A stretch of DNA of 48,520 nucleotides from Armatimonadota bacterium (GCA_013359125.1 JABWCR010000023.1:1-48520), one strand, 5' to 3'; counted from the stretch's first letter, positions 33,137-41,654 are shown. Translations and numbers: made by a program. Notes: generated by a model not told the origin, from the sequence alone.

Positions 33137-33168
33137 CCTGCAAGCTCGGCTAGGAAAGCCGATGCAGG
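33137..33168 (+). promoter_or_regulatory. Leader hairpin partly covering the ribosome binding site
   Basis: Outer stem CCTGCA (33137-33142) with TGCAGG (33163-33168), a 3-nt bulge, inner stem TCGGCT (33146-33151) with AGCCGA (33157-33162), loop AGGAA. The 3' strand takes in the first three bases of AGGAGG (33166-33171) ahead of GTG 33180. If the TATAAT at 33129 is used, part of the outer 5' strand is not transcribed, and only the inner stem would form. Confidence 0.5.
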
Positions 33169-33179
33169 AGGGCTGACAA

Positions 33180-34361
33180 GTGGTCGCATCGGAGGCGACG
33201 TGGCGGGCAAAGCCAACCAGAACGACTCACCTGCCGTATTGCCTACCGTTCATCGGTCAAGAAGAGATCGATGAGGTTGTCGCCGTGCTCCAATCTGGCT
33301 GGCTCACCACGGGCGCCCGCGTTCAACAATTCGAACGCGAGTTCGCCGATTATGTAAACGCCCCTCATGCCGTCGCCGTCAACTCCTGCACTGCTGCTAT
33401 GCACGTCGTCTTGGCCGCATGGGGCATTGGGCCGGGAGACGAGGTTATCACAACTCCGATCACCTTTTGCGCCACGATCGAAGCGATCGAATACGTCGGC
33501 GCGACGCCGGTATTGGTCGATATAGACCCTCAAACTGGCAACATCGACCCCAATCTGATCGAAAGGGCTATTACGCCTAATACCAAGGTCGTTATTCCCG
33601 TCCATTTGGCCGGTCTGCCGTGCGACATGGACGAAATAATGGCTCTTGCCGACGGACACGGCCTCAAAGTTATGGAAGACGCCGCGCACGCCGTCGGCGC
33701 GGAGTACAAAGGTCGAAAGATCGGCAATATCTCCCACGCGACCGCCTTCAGCTTCTACGCCACCAAAAATCTCTCGACCGGCGAGGGCGGCATGATAACG
33801 ACGCACGACGAAGCATTGGCCGCAAAGTGCCGACAGCTGGCGCTGCACGGCATCAGTCGAGACGCCTGGAAGCGCTACACGGCTGCAGGCTCCTGGTTCT
33901 ATCAGGTCGAGACGCTTGGCTACAAGTACAATATGCCCGACCTGTTGGCCGCGCTCGGTATTTGGCAATTGCGAAAGTTGGACGCTATGAACGAACGCCG
34001 CCGCCAGATCGCCGATCAATACCATCGAGCCTTTGCCGAGATGCCCTTTATCGATCTGTTCCCGCGCCACATGCCGACCGACCGCACTCATCCTTGGCAC
34101 CTCTATATCGCGCTGATCAAGGAGCGACGAGACGAGTTTGCGGAGGCGATGAAGAATCGCAACATCGGCATCAGCGTCCACTTTATCCCGATCCATTACC
34201 ACCCCCACTACGAGCGTTACGGTTGGCAGCGCGGCGACTATCCTCATGCCGAAGCCTACTTCGCCCAAGCGCTCTCGCTGCCGCTCTATCCCGGCATGAC
34301 CGATGACGACATCGAAGACGTGATCGCCGCCGTGTGGCAGGTCGGCCAGGAGTTGGCATAG
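33180..34361 (+). CDS. DegT/DnrJ/EryC1/StrS sugar aminotransferase
   Basis: 393 residues. PLP lysine Lys196 in FYATKNLSTGEGG, Asp167 in VMEDAAHAVGAEY, phosphate site in AVNSCTAAMHV. The opening LPYCLPFIGQEEIDEVV and the GWLTTG motif are those of 4-amino-4,6-dideoxy-sugar aminotransferases such as PseC, ArnB and PglE. The 4-keto substrate would need a dehydratase that is not in the window. GTG 33180 has AGGAGG 8 nt upstream. The TAG shares a base with the GTG of the next gene. Confidence 0.9.
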   Translation: MVASEATWRAKPTRTTHLPYCLPFIGQEEIDEVVAVLQSGWLTTGARVQQFEREFADYVNAPHAVAVNSCTAAMHVVLAAWGIGPGDEVITTPITFCATIEAIEYVGATPVLVDIDPQTGNIDPNLIERAITPNTKVVIPVHLAGLPCDMDEIMALADGHGLKVMEDAAHAVGAEYKGRKIGNISHATAFSFYATKNLSTGEGGMITTHDEALAAKCRQLALHGISRDAWKRYTAAGSWFYQVETLGYKYNMPDLLAALGIWQLRKLDAMNERRRQIADQYHRAFAEMPFIDLFPRHMPTDRTHPWHLYIALIKERRDEFAEAMKNRNIGISVHFIPIHYHPHYERYGWQRGDYPHAEAYFAQALSLPLYPGMTDDDIEDVIAAVWQVGQELA

Positions 34362-35053
34362 TGCTGAACAACCTGATCAAGAGGACGCTGGACGTTGCAT
34401 TGTCAACCCTTGGGATCGTGGTTCTCTCGCCTTTCTTCCTTTTGATCAGCCTTGGCGTGAAACTGACTTCGCCTGGTCCGATCTTTTATGGACACGCTCG
34501 AGTAGGTCGTTTTGGCAAGCCCTTCAAGGCGCTCAAGTTTCGCACGATGGTGAACGATGCGGATAAGATCGGCGGCCCGGTTACTATCGCTAAAGATCCG
34601 CGCATCACGCGCTTTGGACAGTTCTTGCGCACGACCAAACTGGACGAACTGCCTCAGTTATGGAACGTGCTGATTGGCGAGATGAGCCTGGTCGGTCCGC
34701 GACCAGAGGTCGAGCAGTTCGTGGACAAATATCCCGATGAGGCGCGCCGAGCGATCCTCAGCGTGCGGCCTGGCATCACCGGTCTGACCCAGATCGAACT
34801 TCGATACGAGGCCGAGGTGCTGGCAAACGAAGAAGACCCCGAAGAGTTTTATGAGCGCGCGCTGTTGCCCAGAAAAATCGCGTCCGACCTTCGATACATC
34901 GAGAATCGCTCGCTACTGATGGATCTGTCGCTGCTCTTTAGAACGTTTGGTGCAATCTTCAGTCGTCCGCCGGATTCGGCGCGCTCGGCTCCGATCCATA
35001 AGACAGCGCTGACGACTCCGCCGGCGGCGCCTCCAAGTGAGACGCATCGTTAA
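34361..35053 (+). CDS. Initiating sugar-phosphate transferase (PglC/WcaJ-type)
   Basis: 230 residues. One N-terminal membrane segment (VALSTLGIVVLSPFFLLISL) and the bacterial sugar transferase domain: SPGPIFYGHARVGRFGKPF, FRTM, TRFGQFLRTTKLDELPQLWN, GEMSLVGPRPE and RPGITGLTQ. It moves a sugar-1-phosphate from UDP-sugar to undecaprenyl phosphate, the first membrane step. Length fits the minimal PglC class rather than long WbaP. GTG 34361 overlaps the previous TAG, with AGGAG 8 nt upstream. Its last 95 nt overlap, convergently, the histidine phosphatase gene. Confidence 0.92.
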   Translation: MLNNLIKRTLDVALSTLGIVVLSPFFLLISLGVKLTSPGPIFYGHARVGRFGKPFKALKFRTMVNDADKIGGPVTIAKDPRITRFGQFLRTTKLDELPQLWNVLIGEMSLVGPRPEVEQFVDKYPDEARRAILSVRPGITGLTQIELRYEAEVLANEEDPEEFYERALLPRKIASDLRYIENRSLLMDLSLLFRTFGAIFSRPPDSARSAPIHKTALTTPPAAPPSETHR

Positions 35054-35624
35054 ACAACAGCAGCGTTCGGCGCTGGGCGCCTATTTCAATAATCGAGATC
35101 GCCCCGTTGTCCGATCGTAGGCCGTAATAAAGCGGCAATCCTCCGCCTAAAAGTTGCGCCGCACAAGCCCGCACGCTGCCCCCATGTCCGACCCAGATCG
35201 CATCGCGTCGCAGGTCCTGGCTTTCGATAAACCGCTCTATTCGCGCCCAAAAGGCCTCGACCGTTTCTGCGCTACTGGGCCTTTGGGTCGGATCCGCAGA
35301 GTAACGCGCATACTCGTCCGGAAACCGAATCTTGATCTCTTCGCGGCTCAAACCCTCCCAATCGCCCCACTGCATCTCGCGCAGGCGAGAATCAGAAACC
35401 GGCTCAGCGCCCAGCGCGATCCCGATCGCTTCGGCTGTGCGCCATGCGCGCGCCAAATCGCTGGAGACAAGTTGAGAACCTTTCGCGATCCGCGCTAACC
35501 GGCGCGCTACGGCATCAGCCTGAGCCAAACCCGTAGAATCGAGCGGCTCATCGAGCCAGCCCTGAATGCGGCCAACGACGTTGGCGTTCGTCTGGCCGTG
35601 TCGAACGAGGAAAATGCGCGCCAA
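34959..35624 (-). CDS. Histidine phosphatase superfamily protein (phosphoglycerate-mutase-like)
   Basis: 221 residues. Catalytic RHG motif at the start (IFLVRHGQTNAN), QGWLDEPLDSTG, the acid Glu in LREMQWGDWEGLS and the second His in IWVGHGGSVRA. These enzymes are phosphatases or phosphomutases acting through a phospho-His; the substrate is not evident (CobC- and GpmB-like proteins look alike). The start is TTG 35624, immediately after the TGA of the small membrane protein. The C-terminal 30 residues, low in complexity, are encoded opposite the end of the sugar transferase gene. Confidence 0.86.
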   Translation of the reverse strand: MARIFLVRHGQTNANVVGRIQGWLDEPLDSTGLAQADAVARRLARIAKGSQLVSSDLARAWRTAEAIGIALGAEPVSDSRLREMQWGDWEGLSREEIKIRFPDEYARYSADPTQRPSSAETVEAFWARIERFIESQDLRRDAIWVGHGGSVRACAAQLLGGGLPLYYGLRSDNGAISIIEIGAQRRTLLLFNDASHLEAPPAESSALSYGSEPSAPNPADD

Positions 35625-35867
35625 TCAGTTACCGGTCATGCCGGCGGCCTGAGGCATCACGGGCATTCGTCCGGCCGCCTGAGTCACCTCGGGCAAGGCA
35701 TTGCCCAGAGCGCCGACGATCTGCTGCCGGGCGCTGTCCACCTCGGCCGGCGTTACGGTCGGCAACGGCGCAGGCATCCGATTATTGCCCACATACCAGA
35801 TGATCCCAGTGAAGATCACACCGGCGGCGATTATTCCCCAAAAGACGGCGTCAATGTTGTTCTGCAT
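35625..35867 (-). CDS. Small single-pass membrane protein, unknown function
   Basis: 80 residues. One transmembrane helix (VFWGIIAAGVIFTGIIWYVG) and a Pro/Ala/Met-rich soluble tail. I do not recognise a family. It is supported as a gene by a TATAAT box 21 nt upstream, GAGGGA before the ATG, and direct abutment with the phosphatase gene, with which it probably forms a two-gene operon. Confidence 0.65.
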   Translation of the reverse strand: MQNNIDAVFWGIIAAGVIFTGIIWYVGNNRMPAPLPTVTPAEVDSARQQIVGALGNALPEVTQAAGRMPVMPQAAGMTGN

Positions 35868-35888
35868 GTTCGAGGTCCCTCAATACTT

Positions 35889-35894
35889 ATTATA
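35889..35894 (-). promoter_or_regulatory. -10 element for the small membrane protein/phosphatase pair
   Basis: A perfect TATAAT on the minus strand, preceded by GGGC. The predicted leader is about 15 nt and contains GAGGGA before ATG 35867. Confidence 0.55.
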
Positions 35895-35948
35895 GCCCAA
35901 AGTTCGGCGCGGCTTTCCCCTCTCCTGCATTGTGTCAAAATGGCCGCC

Positions 35949-36476
35949 ATGAAAGAGGTTCAAATCGCCTCGCGCCGCATTCACGAAGGGCGGGTGATTA
36001 ACTTGCGCGTGGACGAGGTGGAACTGAGCGACGGCCGCCGAGCCGTGCGCGAAGTGATCGAACATCCCGGGGCCGTGGTCATCGCGCCGATTCTTGACGA
36101 CCGAACCGTGGTGATGGTGCGGCAATACCGCTACCCGACGGGCAAGACGCTATTGGAACTGCCCGCCGGATCGCTGTCCGCGGGCGAGCCGCCCGACGAC
36201 TGCGCCCAAAGAGAACTGGCCGAGGAGACCGGCTATCGCGCAGGCCGTATGGAGCGACTGGGACAGTTCTACTCTGCGCCCGGATTTTGCAGCGAACTAC
36301 TGGTCGCCTACCTCGCTATGGATCTGTCGCCTCACGCGGCCCAAGGCGACGAGGACGAGGTCATCGAAGTGGAGAGGGTCGATCTAAACGGTCTGATCGA
36401 ACACATCCGCAAAGGCGAAATAGAAGACGCCAAGAGCATCGCTTGCCTTTGGCTGGCTTTGGAGCGGTTGAGGTAA
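35949..36476 (+). CDS. Nudix hydrolase, ADP-ribose pyrophosphatase-like
   Basis: 175 residues. Nudix box [20 protein letters not shown] follows the G-x5-E-x7-REUxEE rule and TGYRAG completes it. The N-terminal [20 protein letters not shown] and the [20 protein letters not shown] loop are typical of ADP-ribose pyrophosphatases (NudF-like), which split ADP-ribose to AMP and ribose 5-phosphate. ATG 35949 matches the family start; ATG 35940 two codons upstream is also possible. No Shine-Dalgarno is visible. The B12-binding gene follows 14 nt after the stop. Confidence 0.9.
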   Translation: MKEVQIASRRIHEGRVINLRVDEVELSDGRRAVREVIEHPGAVVIAPILDDRTVVMVRQYRYPTGKTLLELPAGSLSAGEPPDDCAQRELAEETGYRAGRMERLGQFYSAPGFCSELLVAYLAMDLSPHAAQGDEDEVIEVERVDLNGLIEHIRKGEIEDAKSIACLWLALERLR

Positions 36477-36479
36477 GAT
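36474..36479 (+). promoter_or_regulatory. Possible -10 for the B12-binding protein gene
   Basis: TAAGAT preceded by GG, overlapping the stop of the Nudix gene. It ends 11 nt before ATG 36491, which would give a leader of only about 5 nt. Confidence 0.35.
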
Positions 36480-36490
36480 TGAAGCCAGAA

Positions 36491-36886
36491 ATGGGCAAGA
36501 TTCCGCGCGTAGTGGTGGCAAAAGTCGGCCTGGACGGGCACGATCGCGGCGCAAAGGTGGTGGCACGGGCGCTGCGCGACGCCGGCTTCGAGGTGATCTA
36601 TACCGGCCTCCAGCGCACGCCCGAAGAGGTGGTCGATGTCGCCATCCAAGAAGACGCGGACATGATCGCGGTCTCTATGCTCTCCGGCGCGCACATGACC
36701 TTGCTGCCCAAAATCGCGCAACTGCTGAAGGACAAAGACGCCGAGGATATCGCGCTGGTGGCGGGCGGCACCATCCCCAACGACGATGCCGAGGAACTGA
36801 AGCGCATGGGCGTGCGCGCTGTCTTTGCTCCCGGCACGCTGACGGACGTGTTCGTATTGGAACTGAAGGCGATTTTGGGAGTTTAG
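36491..36886 (+). CDS. Cobalamin-binding domain protein, methylmalonyl-CoA mutase C-terminal type
   Basis: 131 residues. It holds only the B12-binding Rossmann domain of methylmalonyl-CoA mutase: [18 protein letters not shown] carries the DxHxxG motif whose His replaces the cobalt lower ligand, followed by [10 protein letters not shown] and [10 protein letters not shown]. Such stand-alone small subunits pair with a separate catalytic (large) subunit, which is not in the window. Upstream extension of the frame lies in the Nudix gene. Encoded 14 nt behind the Nudix gene, with which it could be cotranscribed. Confidence 0.9.
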   Translation: MGKIPRVVVAKVGLDGHDRGAKVVARALRDAGFEVIYTGLQRTPEEVVDVAIQEDADMIAVSMLSGAHMTLLPKIAQLLKDKDAEDIALVAGGTIPNDDAEELKRMGVRAVFAPGTLTDVFVLELKAILGV

Positions 36887-36916
36887 GCGCCCATTCGTCC
36901 AAAGCATTGAGAAGGG

Positions 36917-36922
36917 TAGAAT
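36917..36922 (+). promoter_or_regulatory. -10 element of the transglutaminase-like gene, leaderless arrangement
   Basis: TAGAAT preceded by GGG and ending 6 nt before the GTG start at 36929, so the transcript would begin at about the start codon. Confidence 0.5.
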
Positions 36923-36928
36923 AACGTT

Positions 36929-37831
36929 GTGAAGCTAATACTGGCCATCTTCCTAGTGTTGTCTCAACTTTCTGACGGTGGGTTTCGAACAGTCAACGTG
37001 GTGCACACCACTCGCGTCACTATTCCTGACGGAGCCACGGAAGTGCGGATTTGGCACGCAAAACCATTGCACCGTCCATGGATGCTTGCCGGCGTCCAGC
37101 ACGTTCGCGATATCCGGCTGACCCCAAGCACGGGTTAGCTTGAACCCTGGAAGAACGGCGAAGCATGGACGTGGGAAGCAAAAGCGAACGGCAGGCGCGA
37201 ACTCGTTTTTATTAGTTCGTTCGCACTGTCGACTTCAGACCGGAGGCTACCAAGCGGGCCAGGACCTGTTTGGAGCGAATTGCAGGAAAAAACAGTCGTC
37301 GAAATGGTTTCGAAGAAGCCGCTGCCTGAAGGAGCCAAGGCTGAAGTCGAGGAAATTGTCAAACTCTTGAAGGCAAGCTCCCCTCGCATCGACGAAGCCA
37401 TCGCTCAGATGGGCGAGTGGCTTATGGCCCCCCCTTGGGCCTATGACGGGAAAGCCAATTACAAGTTCAACGATTTAGTCAGTTTCCTGAAGTATAAGCG
37501 CGGGTGGTGCGGGCATTTTCAAACTCTGTTTCTAGCGGTTTGCCAGGCTGCCGGCATTCCAGCGCGGCCCATTCACGGATTTGCCCTTTACAACAAGAAG
37601 GGAGAGCTCTTTCAGGGATTTACCGATTACAATAGACACGGATGGGTCGAGGTCTATCTTCCTAACAAGGGCTGGGTGGAAGTAGAACCTCGTTCAAAAG
37701 ATCCATTCCGCATCCCTTGGCAGTACGTAGCTACTCCAGAATCTTTACAGAGTTGCCAAGTCCAGGTCAAGATTGGGGACCAGTGGACGTCTCACCTTGG
37801 CTACGTGGACACCGTTGTAACGAGGCCATAA
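36929..37831 (+). pseudogene. Secreted transglutaminase-like protein interrupted by an in-frame TAG
   Basis: The frame starts at GTG 36929 with a signal-peptide-like stretch (MKLILAIFLVLSQLSDGG), reaches TAG at 37136-37138 after 69 codons and continues in the same frame, uninterrupted, to 37831. The second part holds a transglutaminase core: catalytic Cys in KRGWCGHFQTLFLAVCQAAG, His in RHGWVEVYLPNKGWVEVEP. The third position of the triad, usually Asp in a VDP motif, reads VEP here. Intact length would be about 300 residues. A restart downstream of the TAG (for example near 37280) would yield a protein without a signal peptide. One base change explains the break; error and true decay are both possible. 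Confidence 0.75.
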
Positions 37832-37868
37832 TGGGCATTGTTAGCCCCGCCTGACGCGTCTCCAAAGG

Positions 37869-37874
37869 TATACT
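37869..37874 (+). promoter_or_regulatory. -10 element of pdxST
   Basis: TATACT preceded by GG. Predicted start near 37881; a short leader with AGGGTGA precedes ATG 37892. Confidence 0.5.
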
Positions 37875-37891
37875 CAGCATAGGGTGATACT

Positions 37892-38797
37892 ATGGCCAAG
37901 AACGGCAATTCCGATACCAATAAATCGACCTGGCTGACCAAGGTCGGCCTGGCAGAAATGCTCAAAGGCGGCGTCATTATGGACGTGGTGGACGCCGAAC
38001 AGGCCGCCATCGCCGAAGAAGCCGGAGCCGCCGCCGTCATGGCGCTGGAGCGCGTGCCGGCCGACATCCGGCGAGACGGCGGCGTAGCACGCATGTCCGA
38101 CCCCCAGATGATTGTCGAGATCAAGCGCGCGGTTTCCATCCCCGTGATGGCCAAGTGCCGCATTGGGCACTTTGTAGAGGCCGAGATTCTTCAAGCGCTG
38201 GAGATCGACTTTGTGGACGAGAGCGAGGTGCTGACCCCGGCGGACGAGGAGCACCACGTCGATAAGCACGCCTTTCGCGTACCGTTCGTCTGCGGCGCTC
38301 GAAACTTGGGCGAAGCGCTTCGACGCATCGGCGAGGGCGCAGCTATGATCCGCACCAAAGGCGAAGCGGGTACCGGCGACGTGGTAGAGGCCGTGCGACA
38401 CATGCGGACGATCATGCGCGAGATACGGCGCATTCACTCCGCCCGAGCGGACGAGCTGATGACGATCGCCAAAGACCTGCAGGCGCCCTACGAACTGGTC
38501 AAACTGGTGCGCGAGACCGGTCGTCTGCCCGTGCCGAACTTCTCGGCGGGCGGCATCGCGACGCCTGCCGACGCCGCACTGATGATGCGGTTGGGCGCCG
38601 AGGCCGTCTTTGTCGGTTCGGGCATTTTCAAGTCCGAAAATCCTAAGGCGCGCGCCAAAGCGATCGTCGATGCAGTAACCTATTATCAAGACCCGGTCGT
38701 GCTGGCAGAGGTCAGCCGCGGATTGGGGCAGCCGATGGTCAGCCGAGAGGCGTCCAAGCTGGCGCAAGAAGAGACCTTGGCCGGGCGTGGCTGGTAG
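37892..38797 (+). CDS. pdxS: Pyridoxal 5'-phosphate synthase, PdxS subunit
   Basis: 301 residues, expected length. PdxS builds PLP from ribose 5-phosphate, glyceraldehyde 3-phosphate and ammonia supplied by PdxT. Family sequence is strong throughout: [42 protein letters not shown] (catalytic Lys), [28 protein letters not shown] (second Lys) and [16 protein letters not shown]. The 3' end overlaps pdxT by 11 nt. PLP from this pair is the cofactor of the two sugar aminotransferases upstream, though no direct regulatory link is seen. Confidence 0.97.
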   Translation: MAKNGNSDTNKSTWLTKVGLAEMLKGGVIMDVVDAEQAAIAEEAGAAAVMALERVPADIRRDGGVARMSDPQMIVEIKRAVSIPVMAKCRIGHFVEAEILQALEIDFVDESEVLTPADEEHHVDKHAFRVPFVCGARNLGEALRRIGEGAAMIRTKGEAGTGDVVEAVRHMRTIMREIRRIHSARADELMTIAKDLQAPYELVKLVRETGRLPVPNFSAGGIATPADAALMMRLGAEAVFVGSGIFKSENPKARAKAIVDAVTYYQDPVVLAEVSRGLGQPMVSREASKLAQEETLAGRGW

Positions 38798-39350
38798 GTT
38801 TGGCGTCCTTGCGCTTCAGGGCGATTTTGCCAAGCATATCGAGACGCTGACGAGCCTGGGAGCGCAGGCAATTGAGGTTCGCCGCCCCTCCGACTTGGAC
38901 GACCTGGAGGGGCTGATCATCCCGGGCGGCGAGAGCACCGTGATGGGCAAACTGATGGCGCGATACGGCATCGATGAGGCCCTCCATCGTCGGGCGGAAC
39001 AGGGGATGAGAGTATTGGGCACCTGTGCTGGGCTGATTCTGCTGGCCAAACGCATCGAGGAGTCCGACCAACCGCGGTTGGGGCTGTTGGACGTTACCGT
39101 GCGCCGCAACGCCTATGGCCGACAGATCGAGAGCTTTGAGGCGATGGTCGATGTTGCGCCGCTAAAGGCGCGAGTGAAAGGCGTCTTTATACGAGCCCCG
39201 ATCATCACCGAGGCAGGCGCGGAGGCCGAGCCGATCGCTACGTTGGACGGAGCCATCGTCGGCGCGAGGCAAGGCGCTATCACGGGCATCGCGTTTCACC
39301 CTGAATTGACCGATGACCGGCGATTCCACAAATGGTGGGTCAGAGGCTGA
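38787..39350 (+). CDS. pdxT: Pyridoxal 5'-phosphate synthase, glutaminase subunit PdxT
   Basis: 187 residues. Class I-like glutaminase that feeds ammonia to Pdx[15 protein letters not shown] at the start, the IIPGGEST oxyanion motif, nucleophile Cys in [12 protein letters not shown] and the His-Glu pair in [10 protein letters not shown]. It starts at GTG 38787 inside the pdxS 3' end. The 3' end overlaps, convergently, the galactose-oxidase-like gene by 11 nt. Confidence 0.95.
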   Translation: MAGRFGVLALQGDFAKHIETLTSLGAQAIEVRRPSDLDDLEGLIIPGGESTVMGKLMARYGIDEALHRRAEQGMRVLGTCAGLILLAKRIEESDQPRLGLLDVTVRRNAYGRQIESFEAMVDVAPLKARVKGVFIRAPIITEAGAEAEPIATLDGAIVGARQGAITGIAFHPELTDDRRFHKWWVRG

Positions 39351-41616
39351 ACCCTTCGCCAGGAACAAAAAGCATCTCTTTCGTCAAGCCGTTCGCCTCG
39401 ATTTTGTAAACGCCTTTCGGCAGAGACGTTCGCATTCGACCGCACGCGCCAAAAGCATCGAAGCCGTCTGAAGGCGCATCGTACTGTCGCAGCATCAGGC
39501 CGCTTGCCGGATCATAGAAGCGTATCTTGATGCCCTTGCCCCCGCTGCCAGAGACCGACCAAGGCGTAAAGTCGGCCGGCACATCGAGGCGCACCCACTG
39601 CGCCATGCTCGGGATGATCTTGCCGTCCGACATTCGCTTGACGTTCACAAACAGCATGTACCAGCCGGGCGGCGCCGTGTTCGGGCTCCAGGGCATGGTT
39701 GCCTCGATCTTCGCCTGTTGCGGCGATTGGCTGGTTATCTCGAACTTGCAACGCACCAATCGTTGCTCAAAGTTCACGGCATGGGTCGATGAGCCTGGCC
39801 GCATCAAGGCAATAGAAGAAACCTCGAACTTCTCGCCCAGCGGCCCTGGCAGGCCGACGCTCATCACGATCGTCTCGCCATAATCCAATGGATCGGTGCG
39901 GCTGATGGACTGAATGGTCGGTCGCGGCTCTGGCTGGCCGCCGTCTTTAAGCAAATAGGGCGGGTCAAAGAGAGTTGGAAATCGATTGACCACAGTGCAG
40001 GAGTCGGAGCCGGGGGCTTTCATTTCGGTGCCGCTGGACAACACTCGACCGTCCGGCAGCAACAGCGCCGAGGAGTGGTGGCCGCGCGCGCCGTCCTTGG
40101 TCAGATAGCCCCGGTCGCACTGCGTCTCGCTACCGCTACAGAATATATTGCACCCATCGCGATCCAGTTCGTCCATTCGCGCCGCCGGTCTAAAAGAGCC
40201 GTTCGATGCGCCCGACGCTGGAGGCGTGTAAAGCCAAGTGTCGAACAAGATATTGTCGCGGCTCCATTGGCAGCTTCCAAAGTAGCTCCGGTTCAGTCCG
40301 CCCAGGATGTAAATCTCACCGGTGGGCAACAGCACGCCGTCTGCGTCGAGCCTTGGCCCTGGCAGATCGAAAACGCGCCGATGCGGCGTATCGCCTTGGC
40401 TGAAGTCGAGAATCTCCGCCGTATCGGTGCTGACGATCGTGCACTGGTCGTATCCACCAAAGCACAGGATCTGATTGAGCGCCTGTTCTTGCGGAGTCTG
40501 CGGGTTCAGAACGGGATTAGGCAACAGCGCGGCGCTCCCCCAAATTCGCACCTTGCGCTGAGCGTTTCCCAACGGCGTCCGCCTTGTCCATCCGCCGCTC
40601 AGATTGTACGGATCGAGCGTATAGACCGGCTCGCGCTGCCCGGCGTAGACGATCCGAGCAAACTCGTCCTGGCCGTTAAAGCGCGAGGTGAGGAACACCC
40701 ACGGATAGCCGTCGCCTAGAAAGCGCCGCTGATCTTCGGGATGCCACCAGTTCCCCACGCACGATTCGGCGCGCAACGGATAGGCGATGTACCGATTGGT
40801 CGCGGCGTCATAGAGTTCGTAGGTCGAGGTGAATCGAAACGCGCCCGTACAGTTTTGCGTGCTGTGGTTGTCGATCGTGCCGCCCACCACCAGCACATTG
40901 CCGTCCGGCATGGCCAGCGCGCTGGGATAGCGCCGCGCCTCATTGGTCAGCACGGGCACTGTCTCGGGATCGTTCGAGTTATAGGGCAAGCCATTGCGGG
41001 TCAACAATCGCCACGGACTGGCCAGTGCGCTGGTCGGCGGCACAAAGGGATCGAACCGCGCCGGATCAAAAAGATAGGTCGAGCGCAAACCGTCCGAGGC
41101 AAAATTCAAATCCGCTCGAAACCAACAGCCCCCCACAACGAAGAGGCGTCCGTCCGGCAGGCGAACGTGGCCGCCGGTGTGGATGTTTGCGTCGATGGTC
41201 GGTTGACCTTCGCCCGGCAAGCCCGGCTGGGGATCGCGATTGTGTCGGACGAAGCCTCTCCGGCCCCGCTCTGTCTGATCGAAAGGATTCCAGAGCAGGG
41301 TTGGAGAGTAGCCGGTACGGAGGTTTGAGTTAGAAAAGTTTTGAGTTCCCGCGCCCCAAAAGACGACCCAGTTGGTGTGCAAAAGCGCAGAATCGATGCC
41401 AAAAGTCTGACGAAAGTCCGTACTGATCCCGTGCGGCGAGGTCTCGTCGTACCACGGTGCGGCGGTAAAGCCCGGCGCGTTGTTATAGTCCGTACGCCAG
41501 CGCAAGGGCTGGCCGGCATCGCTGTTGACAAAGCTCCAACGGCCCAACTGCCCCTCTTGCTGAGCCTGAGCCACAGCGCACCAGACGGCAATCAGCGCGA
41601 CCCATCGTCTCATCAT
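39340..41616 (-). CDS. Secreted galactose-oxidase-like kelch protein
   Basis: 758 residues. Signal peptide (MMRRWVALIAVWCAVAQA), a kelch beta-propeller over about 100-540 with repeated LPDGRLFVVGG-type strands, then a DUF1929-like early-set domain (SSTHAVNFEQRLVRCKFEI). Copper-site positions known from galactose oxidase can be compared: the Tyr in RRYPSALAMPDG and the His in GSSTHAVN are kept, the axial Tyr-His pair reads HH in RGHHSSALLLPDG, and the Cys that forms the Cys-Tyr cofactor aligns with Thr in IHTGGHVRLPDG. It may therefore lack classical oxidase activity. About 65 C-terminal residues form an extra domain. The second ATG (41613) suits leaderless initiation better. Confidence 0.85.
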   Translation of the reverse strand: MMRRWVALIAVWCAVAQAQQEGQLGRWSFVNSDAGQPLRWRTDYNNAPGFTAAPWYDETSPHGISTDFRQTFGIDSALLHTNWVVFWGAGTQNFSNSNLRTGYSPTLLWNPFDQTERGRRGFVRHNRDPQPGLPGEGQPTIDANIHTGGHVRLPDGRLFVVGGCWFRADLNFASDGLRSTYLFDPARFDPFVPPTSALASPWRLLTRNGLPYNSNDPETVPVLTNEARRYPSALAMPDGNVLVVGGTIDNHSTQNCTGAFRFTSTYELYDAATNRYIAYPLRAESCVGNWWHPEDQRRFLGDGYPWVFLTSRFNGQDEFARIVYAGQREPVYTLDPYNLSGGWTRRTPLGNAQRKVRIWGSAALLPNPVLNPQTPQEQALNQILCFGGYDQCTIVSTDTAEILDFSQGDTPHRRVFDLPGPRLDADGVLLPTGEIYILGGLNRSYFGSCQWSRDNILFDTWLYTPPASGASNGSFRPAARMDELDRDGCNIFCSGSETQCDRGYLTKDGARGHHSSALLLPDGRVLSSGTEMKAPGSDSCTVVNRFPTLFDPPYLLKDGGQPEPRPTIQSISRTDPLDYGETIVMSVGLPGPLGEKFEVSSIALMRPGSSTHAVNFEQRLVRCKFEITSQSPQQAKIEATMPWSPNTAPPGWYMLFVNVKRMSDGKIIPSMAQWVRLDVPADFTPWSVSGSGGKGIKIRFYDPASGLMLRQYDAPSDGFDAFGACGRMRTSLPKGVYKIEANGLTKEMLFVPGEGFSL

Positions 41617-41620
41617 GCTT

Positions 41621-41626
41621 ATTATA
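41621..41626 (-). promoter_or_regulatory. -10 element of the galactose-oxidase-like gene, leaderless arrangement
   Basis: A perfect TATAAT on the minus strand ends 4 nt before the first ATG and 7 nt before the second ATG, so transcription should begin at or near the second start codon. Confidence 0.55.
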
Positions 41627-41654
41627 AGGCCCGGAACCGCGCCCTGGGTTCCCG

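Noticed and set aside
33243-34268. 341-codon minus-strand open frame
   Set aside because: It is the mirror of a well-supported aminotransferase gene and carries no recognisable domain.
15181-35053. Recent transfer of the polysaccharide cluster
   Set aside because: Start-codon style, overlaps and apparent base composition match the rest of the window, and no mobile element borders it.
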